DNA of 64,000 nucleotides from Excoecaria cochinchinensis (Eukaryota > Streptophyta > Magnoliopsida > Malpighiales > Euphorbiaceae). Positions 46,146-56,808 of this stretch are shown here, in pieces. A program made the translations under genes and the position numbers. The first letter of the stretch is position 1, and every line of letters starts with the position of its first letter. The stretch covers positions 1,543,501-1,607,500 of the forward strand of contig CANTUQ010000102.1 in the NCBI GenBank assembly GCA_947683425.1, in the 5' to 3' direction. A model generated the notes under the pieces. That model was not told the origin of the DNA. It saw only the letters and a list, made by a program, of their open reading frames with translations, and made no database searches.

Positions 46146-47290
46146 ATGCCACCACAATGCAACATCTCTCATGACCAGGCTGAGCCTCAAGCTCGCATAT
46201 GGATGAGCGATGAGCCTAGGATGAGATTTTGAGCTTTGGCACATGTGCAGCTTAGAGCCAGCCGCTTCATCTCCAGACCGTTTCTATACAGCATGGGGAT
46301 GCTCGAGGAGGTCGATACCCTGGTAGCCGTAGCAGGCTGGATGGAGTTTTATGGCCCTCATTTCAGACACATCCCGAGATTATCAGGGAGTTCTTGGCCA
46401 CTCTCCACTACGGGGGATTTCAGAAGTCGAACACGGAGGAGGGGGTCGTTCAATTTTGCATTAGAGGTCATAATCACAATATCACACGTCGGAGGTTTAT
46501 AGAGGCCATGAGACTTACTTATGGGGATGATGTGATGGTCCCCCAGAGAGCTATTAGGAGGCATCATTGGGAGTTCATTGCCATGCCGAGGGTGCCATAT
46601 GACCATGACATGACAAAGAGTACAATGTTTTCATCTCAGGCCCTCAGATATATACACAGGGTCCTCTCAAGTTCATACTTAGGATGAGCAGGTAACTCGA
46701 GGTGGAGATCTAGAGCTTATGGGCGATGGCGGTGGGACGATGCCTTAACATTAGCCATGAGATAGTGCCTAACTTGGTCGGGGTTGCACGGGGCGCAACC
46801 ACGATAGTATGGGCCGGAGGAGTGGTTACTAGGTTACTTCTACACTTGGGTGTTAATCCTGACAGCTATGGGCCTCCACTTGATGAGAGTGTTTATGTGG
46901 ACGCATCGGCGGCTCTAACTATGGGGATGATTGCATAGGTGACCGATCGGCTAAAGGAGTACCGATTACTTTCCATACCAGAGACCAGGCGTATGTTTTG
47001 TCTGCCTCCACTCTAGCCAGTAGAGGAGGAACCCTAGATGGAGAAGTAGCCTCCACAGTAGCCCGAGTTTTAGGGGCCACAGCCCACATAGATGCCCCCA
47101 CAGCATTCTCAACAGGAGGAAGAGCAGCCTCAAACTCCGTTCGAATTGGGTATTGAGTTCAGTGTAGATGAGCTGATAGCTAACCCTCCGTCTCAGAGAG
47201 TTCAGAGCTCCACACTACTGCCACCATCTCGAGTCCAGCGTTTCGTGCTCCGGGAGACTGGGAGGTTCCACCCCTATATCAGGTCAGCAC
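46146..47290 (+). pseudogene. Sense ORF, Athila ORF1-like / putative plant transposon protein, 5' part
   Basis: It starts MPPQCNISHDQAEPQ and continues in several frames: FYGPHFRH, HYGGFQKSNTEEGVVQFCIRG, GDDVMVPQRAIRRHHW, SSQALRYIHRVLSSSYLG, then VARGATTIVWAGGVVTRLLL and HLGVNPDSYG. The order (RF-lead, FxxRG, IGGxITRL-like block) fits the family of putative plant transposon proteins also found in Athila ORF1. The minus-strand gene at 62170-63728 has the same plan. A minus-strand LTR interrupts it at 47291; it continues at 55131. Function unknown. Confidence 0.65.
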
Positions 47291-47635
47291 TGTAACACCC
47301 TCGACAGCCCCGTTGGAAGGATGCTGGGTGCGCTACCGAAACTCACTCACGACATGGCAAACATACATGCATAACAATACATACGTGCACTAGCGAAAGC
47401 ATTCACTAATAATAATAATAGAAAATCATGTATCATATATAATCAAAATATAGTTATATGCAATATCAAAAAGATTACATCTTAAATCCTTGACAAAATT
47501 TACATAAGCCACTAATAAAAAAATAATACATATACAAAAAGAATTACAGGAGGAGACAAAAATAAATAACTCTACTCCTATGTGGCCAGCCTGCAGATGC
47601 ACGACTTGAATGGGAACCCAAAATCCTGCCACCTA

Positions 47636-47672
47636 CAAGGGAAAAGAACTCGTGCTAAGCGATAATGCTTAG
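47636..47672 (-). promoter_or_regulatory. Twin stem-loop of LTR-K
   Basis: The minus strand reads CTAAGCATTATCGCTTAG followed by CACGAGTTCTTTTCCCTTG. The second stem is weakened by mutation. Confidence 0.65.
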
Positions 47673-48324
47673 TGGGGAGGAACAACAACAATAGAAGACT
47701 ATGTAATAATATTATGCAAATCCACATAAATTAAGCATCACATAGAATTCACTAAGTATCAGAAAATAAAGATACACAAATCACTTCACTATAAGAAACC
47801 AGAACTTGGTAACAGAAAGCAATAATCAATAATACTAACTAGAACCACATAATATTCAAAACACTTTACTAAGCAAAAGCCAAACACTTCAAACAGTAGC
47901 CTGAATTTCACTGGTGGAGGATACGGGAACACTACACGGGAGACCGAAGCCTCAAAAATATTTATACCCGAAGGTGACACGGGAGACCGGAGTCTCAAAA
48001 TATTTTCACTAATACCTTAACGAAGGTCAACCGTAATCACTTGAGCAATAGCGGGGTCAACACGGGCAGCTGCACTCACTAACCCTTCTTAAGCATGCTT
48101 AATTATCCACTACCTTGACACTTCAGGCTCGACCATTCACTGATAAATTACAATACTTCAATTTAATTCAGGGTCACACACAAAACATTATCACATTAAT
48201 ATTCACTACTAGAACACTAGTATAATATATCACCAAGGCATACGCAAAATCGTGCACCGTGCAATAGTGAGAAACCGTGCAAAGTGGGACAAAAAGAAGA
48301 AATTCATAAAACAGGGCAGGCAGG

Positions 48325-48690
48325 AAGGGTTTCTATCGCGATCACGGTGTGCGTTGCGCTCGCGATAGAGAGCAGGGTACCCCATCGCGTGCTCACGATA
48401 ACACGCGCTCGCGACGAAGTACGCCCGATAAACGCTCGTAATACTGAGGTCTGTCGCACTCGCGACAACATCGCGCCGGCGATAGAGACCAGACACTTGC
48501 CCTTCGAGATCGCGGTCGCAGGCACATTCACACTGGGGCTCGGGTCGCCACAGCTCGGCCTACCGAGCACTCTATCATGCTCACGATATGCATCGTGCTC
48601 TCGACAAAGGGCTCCTCAGCAACAAGAGGGCCATTCCGCACTCTGTCATGCTCGCGACAGGCATCGCGCTCGCGACAGAGACCAGAATTG
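48325..48690. repeat. CGCGAGCGCGA-type palindrome island in LTR-K
   Basis: Units such as TTGCGCTCGCGATAGAG, TCTATCATGCTCACGATA, CTCTGTCATGCTCGCGACAG and GCTCGGCCTACCGAGC occur. It corresponds to the island of LTR-I and lies just beside the LTR-L insertion point. Confidence 0.82.
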
Positions 48691-50827
48691 CCCAAAAATT
48701 ATTCTTCACTGCACTTCCTTCCAACTCATCCAACACCAAAACCATTCATGTAACAACCCAAAATGGCCTTAGTCAAAATTTGCATGCTAAGTCGGGAACT
48801 TAAGGGTATTTCAGTAATTTATCCATGAGGAAATTGGATAATAAGGACTTAATTGCAAAGTAATTAATTAAATAAGTTAAGTGGGGGAAATTATTTGGTG
48901 TGCATGTGGTGTATGGATGTAGGGTATTTGTTGTGGTTTTATCTAGTGGATTGTGTGTATTGTACTAAGGATTGAAAATATCTATTTAAGAATTATCTAG
49001 TGAAGTAGGAGTATGGTGCTAAGGATTGGTAAGCCAAAGTAGTGGTAATAGTGGTCTAATGAGAGCTTGCCAAGTGGATTTAGTTGGTGGGCATTGAATG
49101 TGAAAGAAAGAAAAGAGAGAAGAGAGAGAGAGGGAACATAGGAAAATCTGTATTCCCGTTCTCCTCCCTCTCACGCTTCCTCTTCTTCTTTTCTTCTCTA
49201 TTTTCTACTTTTCCTCTTTGTTTCTCCTTTGGTTGGGATTTGTGCATGCTTAGAGGTGATTTTGAGAGAGTTTTGGAACAAGATTAAAGAGGTATGTGTT
49301 TGGGTTTTAAGGGTTTCCTGCATATGGTTCTCTTTCTTCTTCTTTTGGTTTTGATTGGTTGTGAGTTGGGGTTTGGATTAAGGAGTTTCGGGGTTTTTAT
49401 TTGTGCAAGCTTTGGGTAGGAAGAAGAAGAATAAGGGCAATGAGAAGTTTGAAGGTTGAAGAAGAGTGATTTTGGATCTTCAATTCCAGGTTTGGGAGCT
49501 TTGATTTCTGCATTTGAGTTTTGAGTTGTCATTGCCTAATTCTCCTTGGATCATAAGTGTGTTTATGTTTGATTTTCAATAATTTGAGTGGTTTGGATAT
49601 GAGTTTATCCATGAATTAATTTGGGTAAATGTGTTAGTAATCCATGTTATTGATTGAGATAGATGTATATGAGGGTTGGTATTGAAATGCATGAGTTTGG
49701 GAATTTCTTTGAATTTGATGTTTTATGGTGATCTTGAGTTTTGGCATGATTTCTGGAAATTTACTTAACTTATGGAGTTATAATGAGTTATATGTTGAGT
49801 TAAGATTCATGCTTGTGTTTTGAGATTGGGATGTTAGATGGGTTCTCATTTAGTTGTGATGATAAGGTAGGATTTTGGCAATTCTGTTCAGTTTTCATCT
49901 AATCTCCGTGTATTGTTTTTATCATAAGTATAGTTTTAGACCTCTAAATCATGTGATTCTTGAACCATTAGAACCATGACTTCCATACCTTTAAAAGTAT
50001 CAGAAATGATCTTGGGTAAATTCTTGCTCGAAGATCCTGAAAATTTGCCAAAACCGTAGTGTCTCTGTTTGGGTCGGGTTACTTGAACAATATAGGTTTA
50101 TTAGCTCATATCTGAAGTTATAGATGTCCAATGGATCTGAAATTTATTGAATTTGAATGTTAACATCCTAAGGAACATTTTTTAAGAGGATTTTTTGGCT
50201 AAAAATGAGTTTTAGAGGTTGGTTTAGGCAGTACAAGTTGGGGGCGGGAAGCAGTCATCTTAGTTTGTTTTTGTAGAGCAAGTGGCAGAGGCTTCTGTCG
50301 CGAGCGCGACCCTTGTAGCGAGCGCAACCGAACCTGCTTGCTGAAGGTGTTTTCTCGTATTTTGAACCCCATGGTTGGCTTGAGCACTTGCCCTTCCTTA
50401 CCCTTTTTTAGGTTGAGTATTTTGGTACGTTTTGCTTCCGAAATGCATCCGAACTTCGTTGTAACTGTCTAAAACTTAGTCATTACTTGTTTAGAGTTTT
50501 GAGAAAGAATAAATAAATGTTTGACAATGGAAATTGTGGGTTTTGATTTAGATAATGCATGAAGCCTTGAATGTGAGCATTTGAACCTAATTGTGTATTT
50601 GATTGAGTTGTGGAATAAATAGTGTTGAGATTTGGATTTTGTAAATTAATATTGTTCTTTACATGATTTAATTGAAATTCTTAGCATAAATATTGTATTA
50701 TATGTTAGAAATGATGGTTTGGTTGCTGGTCATGAGGTAAGTTGATGTTTGAATTGAGATTTGAGTTTTGGGTGTTGTGAAAATGAGTTTTTCTGCAGTT
50801 TTCCCTTGTAAGGTTTGGAAATCCCGA

Positions 50828-51105
50828 CTCCGTCGCGAGCGCAACATTGTCGCGAGATCGCGATGGAGCCCGGTGATAGCAGCCCTCACACGCGTCCGAG
50901 CTCGCTGCCAAGTCGAGCAGCAGAGCCTCTGTCGCGAGCGCGATAGAGCGCTTAGCTGACGATCTAAATTGGGCGATCCTCTGTCGCGAGTGCGACAGTG
51001 AGATGTGTATTGTTCCCTCGTGAGATCGCGAAGGTTGCCGCGATCGAGACCTTGGGCAAGTTGCCTCTATTGCGAGCGCGACATCCATCGTGAGCGCGAC
51101 ACTCC
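50828..51105. repeat. CGCGAGCGCGA-type palindrome island in LTR-L
   Basis: CTCTGTCGCGAGCGCGATAGAG-type units lie at 50927-50948, CTGTCGCGAGTGCGACAG at 50981-50998, and further variants at both ends. It occupies the place held by the ACACGGCGGTA island in LTR-H. Confidence 0.85.
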
Positions 51106-51379
51106 CTGGTTTCCAAATTGAGTTTTCTTTTGTTATTCCAATGTTTGATTTCCGAACTTGTGATTCCTTTAGGTTTATACTTGGACTATCTTATGAAGTA
51201 TATTAATATAATTGGATGTATTATGCATGGAAAATGTTATGAATTATATGAATGTGATATGTTAAATTATGCGTGATGTGAGACATGATTTGTATTACGC
51301 ATGACCTGTGAGAGTCAGTCTAGTGGATAGTTAGGCATGCCTAATAGAGCCTCTTTAGCTGCAGCACCTTTGGACGTTT

Positions 51380-51479
51380 GGATCCTTATCAGGTCCCCGT
51401 TTGGTTCCTCGCGAACCCTTTTCAATGTGTTCGGATCCTCGCGATCCTTTTCAATGTGTTTGGATCTTGTTTAAGATCC
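51380..51479 (+). repeat. Four-step hairpin ladder in LTR-L
   Basis: The steps are GGATCCTTATCAGGTCC (51380), GGTTCCTCGCGAACC (51403), GGATCCTCGCGATCC (51433) and GGATCTTGTTTAAGATCC (51462), with the same spacing as in LTR-H. Confidence 0.85.
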
Positions 51480-52740
51480 CCCCCTCAGTAAAATGTTTTA
51501 ATTGCGATAAAATAAAATGGTTTTCGATTCGTACCCGTAAGATACCCTTTGGCCGATTTGTATCCGCAAGGTACTGTCCGTACACTCGTTATCCACTATT
51601 GTGAGTCAGCAGGTGCTTTGTTGTTTCATTTTTCTTTGAAATAACTATAAGAATGTGACATCCGAATGAGCATGATAATAATTTGAGGAATCAGTTTATA
51701 TGTATATGAACGTGGATATGAGCTTCAGAATGTATGTCTTTATTATGCAAGCATGATTTTATATCTGACACAATTATCCGCACTTGTCATATGTTGTGTT
51801 ATAAGTTTCAGAATGCTTTGAATGTGATTCGACTAATGTATTTACGTATGTGACTCAAGCATGTTTTTATTGTATATAAGCATGTGAATCGGATCAGTTG
51901 TGGCTATAAGTATGTAAATTGATATGTTTAAGATTGTGATCTTGACCTCTCGAATGTTATGAATGTAGTGTCATGTTACATCTTTCTTGGGCTTTTGCTA
52001 CTGTAGTGATTTCAGCATGTTGTTAGGTGTCTATGTTTCTCTGTATACTGCTACATGTATTGGTGTAGTAATGTGAGAGTATGGTGTATTAGCTTTGTGA
52101 TTGGTTTCAGCTAGTGTATGGGCATCTTTGTGTGACAGTTTTATGCATGATTAAATAGTTAGAGATTATGCATTGAGTAATCTATGACTTTCTACATTTT
52201 ATTGATCTCGGTAAGTGTATGTTAAATTTAATGGTATTTCCGCATGATGATGTTATGAATGTGATGTTATGTTATTATTTCTTCGGTCTCTTCTATTGGA
52301 GTGTTTTTGGCATGATTTTATATGTATCAGAGTGGCGCAACGGAAGTGTTGTGCTTTGACTTTGTCAGTTGGTTCTCGGCTAGGGTGTGTGTATTATGGC
52401 ATGATAGTTGTATGTTCTAACCTCTAGTGACCTTGCATGATATTTGTGTGCATCATTGTATGGTAGTCTAGTGCATCAGCTTCGTAACTCGAGTATCAGT
52501 TATCGTGTATGTGCGTCTCTGCATGATAGTTGCATTGCGTGTGGATCAGCTTTTGGTTGGTATATGGGTATTTTGGTATGACAGCTGCGTGTTTATACAA
52601 TTTGTGTTTTCGCATGATTCGCTTTCTGATATCTGAGACTTCGGTGGAACCGGTAAGTGTTTGCCTATGAGTTTATATGTATTTTTGCATGATGTTATAT
52701 GTTTGTTGGTTTAGTGTCCTTTTGTTTTTGTTCCTCCCCA

Positions 52741-52777
52741 CTAAGCGTTATCGCTTAGCCCGGGTTCCTTTCCCGTG
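52741..52777 (+). promoter_or_regulatory. Twin stem-loop of LTR-L
   Basis: CTAAGCGTTATCGCTTAG (perfect 7-bp stem) is followed by CCCGGGTTCCTTTCCCGTG. It lies 402 bases before the LTR end. Confidence 0.75.
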
Positions 52778-54043
52778 TTGGTGGCAGGTTTTTGGTTTCC
52801 GTTCGAGTCGCGTATCTGCAGGGTCGGCCACGTGGGAGTTAGAAGTGTTTTGCTATTTTACTTTCAGCTCCTGTATTTCAGATTCTGTAATCTTGTAGCC
52901 TTTTGTTTATGTATTTTTAGTATGTATGGATCTTCTTGTAACTATTTTGGTTCAGCAAGTGTGATCAGAACATTAAGGTAATGAATTTTGTTATAGTAAT
53001 GAATGATCTTTGTTGCTTCTCAAAATTTTTAATTTCCGTATGTATGTTATGTATGCTTCCGCTTAGTGTATGTGTGCATGTATGTGAGTAAGCATCGGTA
53101 GCGCACCCGCATCCTTCCAACGGGGATGTAGGGGGTGTTACAATTCAATCATGCATTAACACTTACCTCATCAATCCAACGCATACCATGACATGCTTAA
53201 CATCAATATACACTCAAATCACACTAATTTGCACAAGAATTTACAATTAAATCACTAAGGCAAACAAATCATGTTTTACACTAACACCTGAAATTTAGCA
53301 CCAAACTCACATGCAAATCACTACAACTTAATCATGCCAAACCAACACTCTTACTCAACAATTACATGCCCTTACACATACTATAACACTCAAGATCATC
53401 AGAAAACCAAGGCATAATACACAACTATCCAAGATGAGAAAACAAGGGCAAAACACTCCAAAACCTCAAAAAATGACGCTTCAATCCGTCCCTTTAAAAT
53501 CCAACCTTCTATTTTCCTTTGCTCTTCCTTCTCTCCTCCAATTCTTGCACAAAACCCAGCTCAAATCTTCAAAAATTCCTCTCAAACCTTGAAGTACTAA
53601 CTCAAGCCAAGATGGAGAGCATCCAAATGAAAAAGAAAGGGAAGAGGAGAACGGGAATGGGGCAAGAAAGAGGGAGAACTTAGCTTCCACTTGAAGCTTC
53701 TCTTCTTTTTCTGCCCTCCCTTCCCTCTCTCTTACTTTTACATTAAATGCTCACCTAATAACTCCACTTGGCATGCTCTTAATGGACTAAACATTCCCAT
53801 CTTTGACTTACCAATCCTTGGCACCTTACTCCTACCTCACTAGATACTTCTTATGTAGACATTTAAAATCCTTGTTACCAAATACCACACACACTAGATA
53901 ATTCCTCCACTTAACATATTTAATTAATTTTACACTTAAGTCCTTAATATCCAAATTTTCTCATGCACAAATTACTGAAATACCCTTAATTTCTGACTTA
54001 TCATGCAAATTCTGACTAGGCCCTTTTTGGGTTGTTACAATCA

Positions 54044-54056
54044 CTCCCCCTTAAAA
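54044..54056 (-). promoter_or_regulatory. Polypurine tract of the Tekay-like element
   Basis: The minus strand reads AAATTTTTTTAAGGGGGAGTGAT directly before TGTAACAACCC; the preceding codons FEDEIFLRG are the usual end of this lineage's polyprotein. Confidence 0.65.
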
Positions 54057-54059
54057 AAA

Positions 54060-55128
54060 TTTCGTCCTCGAAATTTCCCCACTAATCATTTACATCCAAA
54101 CAACCCAAACTAAAAATAAACAGAACTTAATAAAATGACTTATCGGAAGGCCCTGCTGGTTCAGCCGCATCTTTTGCAATCATCGCATACACTCGCGGAC
54201 GCACATACACTTCTTCGGTTGGTGGGTTTTGCACTGTTTTCAACGGCGCTTGAGAAGGTCGTCCACTGCCTCTACCACTTCGATTCCCTCTTGATCTTTG
54301 ACCACTCACTCTACTCTCGGGTCAATCCTGAAGCTCTTTTCATTTCAGACAACTGGCTACCATATGCTCTTGGCTCCCACATCTGAAGCACGCTCCAAAG
54401 ACTCTCCTACACTTGCCCTAATGGCGCTTTTGACAATTCTCGCACTCCGGAATCACACTTTCCCTACTAGAGGGTGGTGCTACACTCCCAACCTCAGAAC
54501 ACGCCGGAACCGAACTCTTCGCTCCTTTGCCACTCAGGACACCTCTTGACTTCTTACCACTCCCTAGTCCACTATCTAGTGCTTTCCTCTGATTCTCAAT
54601 CCTCTGCTTAATCATCTCAGATTCTTCCAACTTGATTGCTGCTACCACTAGCTGATAGTAGTTGATCTACTGCATAACCGCCATAGCCAACAACGGTCCC
54701 CTAATCACCTCTCGCAATCCCTCCTGAAAGTGCCTACACCTAAACTCTTCCGTTAGCAATGGCTTGGGCACATACTTACTCAACCGGCTAAACTCCTTCT
54801 CATATGCACTCACTGTCATACCCCTCTGCTTCAGACTGATAAACTCTCTCCACTTGGCTTCCCGATATGCCTTTGTCACATACTTCTGTTCAAACTCTTG
54901 TTTGAAGAATTCCCAAGTCAATTCGGCTGGTCATTGAGGGTTAAGAAGCACAAGCTCCCACTAATCGTACACTGACCCTTGAAGCAATGACACTGCACAA
55001 AGTACCCTCTGATTTGCGAGACAATTAATCTCTTGCAAAATTCGGCCTACCCTCTAAATCCAAAACTCAGCCACATCCGATTGGTACAATGCAGTTCCAT
55101 GAAAATCTTATGCTCCTCTCTTTCTTAA
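54060..55128 (-). pseudogene. Tekay-like gag with pol deleted, minus strand
   Basis: From right to left: gag with TWEFFKQEFEQKYV, RGMTVSAYEKEFSRLSKY and FQEGLREVIRG (54667-54921); a linker with CENCQKRH and then the zinc knuckle CFRCGSQEHMVASC (about 54350-54395); a basic RG-rich tail; VRPRVYAMIAKDAAEP, which normally leads into the protease; a stop; and then the polyprotein end and LTR-K. Protease, RT, RNase H and integrase are missing, and so is the 5' LTR: homology stops near 55128 where the sense ORF resumes. A non-autonomous remnant. Confidence 0.82.
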
Positions 55129-55130
55129 CA

Positions 55131-55891
55131 ATTAAGTCGGAGCCAGGATAGCCCACTCCATAGCCACCTCTGCAATCGGCCCAGCTTGATGTCATTACTT
55201 CTATGACTGCCATCCTCACTGCCATGGAGCGTCGATAGGAGGATAGAGACCGAGCCCTCCTTGAGCGTCTTGACCGGTATGAGGAGAGGGATCGGGTTAT
55301 GCTTGAGCATCTGGGCCAGCAAGAGAGGCTTATAGTGGAGCAGCAGAGGCTCATTAAGGAGTTGAGGCACGGTTTTGTCGCCTCCCAGGATGCGGTGTCT
55401 CAAAAAGTAGATGTGGCTCTCTAGATGGATGATGAGTCCATCACCATCCTCAGACTCCGGGTAGAGATTTTGGAGGGGACCATACCAGGCATATCTGCAC
55501 CCATCTGGGAGTTTAGGGAGCAGATGGAGACTAGGCTCATAGGCATCAGAGAAGCGGCCAGAGATCATACCATGAGACTATCGAGAGCCTACATAGAGCT
55601 GGGCGATGTGGTCAGAGACACCTTAGAGTTCATCAGGGTTTGTGCTCAGCCTTACTTAGATGGGTACAACAGGTTCAGTTCCAACAGACCACCCTAACGG
55701 CAAGACAACCAGCTTCTGCACCGGTCATTATCCCCCTGCATTTAGATCCGGGGGCCGGGCCCTCAGCACCTCGCAGTCAGCCCTTTGCCTCCAGAGCTGG
55801 GCCATCTGCATCTTCATCTCATAGTCAGCCGGTACATGTATCAGACGATGAGGAGGACCCAGAGGAGCCCTCAGATTATCACCCTCTCTAG
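55131..55891 (+). pseudogene. Sense ORF, 3' part: coiled coil and acidic tail
   Basis: It resumes the ORF of 46146-47290 after the Tekay-like remnant. A heptad-rich stretch holds QLDVITSMTAILTAMERR, ERLDRYEERDRVMLEHLGQQ and, after a stop at 55422, MDDESITILRLRVEILEG to NRPP (55425-55697). A frameshifted tail rich in Pro/Ser/Ala ends SDDEEDPEEPSDYHPL at 55891. The C-terminal coiled coil matches the plan of 62170-62750 on the minus strand. Role unknown. Confidence 0.6.
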
Positions 55892-56184
55892 TTATTCAGG
55901 AAGTTAATTTTGCTATACTTGTATATTTGTTATACAAAGTCTACTTTTTATTAGTGAAACTTACATTTTGTCAAATTTATGTTTTATCTTGTATATTTAC
56001 ATTATTGCTGACATCTTACTTGCAATTTCAAAATGTTTAATAATACAATAAGTAAGAAAAACGAAAATAAACGGCAAGATAAAAAATATTTATGAAATTA
56101 CATTTTGAAACGAATCAATCTATAATAGATTAATAAAATCTTCCATAACCACAGGGACATAGCGCAACGCCGACCCAAGGATGT

Positions 56185-56650
56185 TAGCAAATCAGACACC
56201 GTGCAAGCCGAGACGAGGCCAGCAGGACACATGTGATAGAACAAATCGCAATTGAGTTGTAGTTAGAGAACACTGCTTCTTACACAAATCAGACACCGCA
56301 CAAGCCGAGATGAGGCTAGCGGGACACATGCGATAGAACAAATCGCAATTGGGATTGTTGTTAGCAAAACACTACTTCTTAGGACACTTAGACACCGTGC
56401 AAGCCGAGACAAGGCCAGTGGGACACATGCGATGGAACAAATCGCAATTGGGATTGTAGTTCGAAAAACACTACTTCTCACGACACTCAGACACCGTGCA
56501 AGCCGAGACGAGGCCAGCGGGACACATGCGATAAAACAAATCGCAATTGGGTTGTAGTTAGAAAAACACTGCATCTCACTATAGTCAGATACCGTGCAGG
56601 CCGAGAAGAGGCCAGCAGGATGAAGGTGGTAGAACGAATCATCAAAGTGT
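56185..56650 (+). repeat. ~99-bp tandem repeat, about 4.5 copies
   Basis: CACCGTGCAAGCCGAGACGA and AACAAATCGCAATTG recur at intervals of 96-100 bases (near 56197, 56293, 56392, 56492 and 56590). The sequence is unrelated to the 65-bp array at 1329-1715 although it holds the same position in the element. Confidence 0.88.
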
Positions 56651-56792
56651 CATGGTAAAATACACTACAACTCTGCAGTGAGGTGTCACCACCCTGAACA
56701 CACCATGGAAGGTAAAGGACTGCCTTAGGTGCGCATCTCTTTCCTTCTTTTCTGAATTTTGGCTCATCTAGACACTAGTGTACTAGTTTCCC

Positions 56793-56808
56793 CAAAATTG
56801 GGGGCATT
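56793..56808 (+). promoter_or_regulatory. Polypurine tract before LTR-N
   Basis: CAAAATTGGGGGCATT, then TGTAGACACC. Confidence 0.75.

Larger units (their letters stand above)
48749..53142 (+). mobile_element. Solo LTR-L, TGTAAC family long form, TSD ATTCA
   Basis: It starts TGTAACAACCC and ends GGGGTGTTACA. ATTCA flanks at 48744-48748 and 53143-53147. 4394 bp. It is related to LTR-H through most of 51290-53140 but has a different palindrome island (50828-51105 plus a short one at 50297-50335). It contains the hairpin ladder (51380-51479) and the twin stem-loop (52741-52777). No coding domains. Confidence 0.93.
47291..54039 (-). mobile_element. 3' LTR (LTR-K) of a minus-strand Tekay-like element, split by LTR-L
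   Basis: The plus strand begins TGTAACACCCTCG (3' end) at 47291 and ends GGGTTGTTACA at 54039, which is TGTAACAACCC on the minus strand. Length without LTR-L is about 2.35 kb. The adjoining internal sequence on the minus strand encodes EDEIFLRG and a purine tract, so this is the 3' LTR. It has a palindrome island (48325-48690) and the twin stem-loop (47636-47672). Confidence 0.88.
55892..56808 (+). other. 3' region of the composite element
   Basis: AT-rich to 56130, then a tandem array, then a block (56690-56808) parallel to 1720-1857, ending in the polypurine tract. No gene. Confidence 0.7.

Noticed and set aside
48284..48772. 162-codon frame in LTR-K
   Set aside because: It crosses the palindrome island and runs into LTR-L; no domain.
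54135..54549. Plus-strand frames opposite the Tekay-like gag
   Set aside because: The minus strand gives recognisable gag and zinc knuckle; the plus frames are shadows.
47286..55135. Target duplication of the Tekay-like remnant (AGCAC against ATCAC or the 55131 flank)
   Set aside because: The 5' side of the element is missing, and the bases after LTR-K are its own internal region, so the comparison has no meaning.
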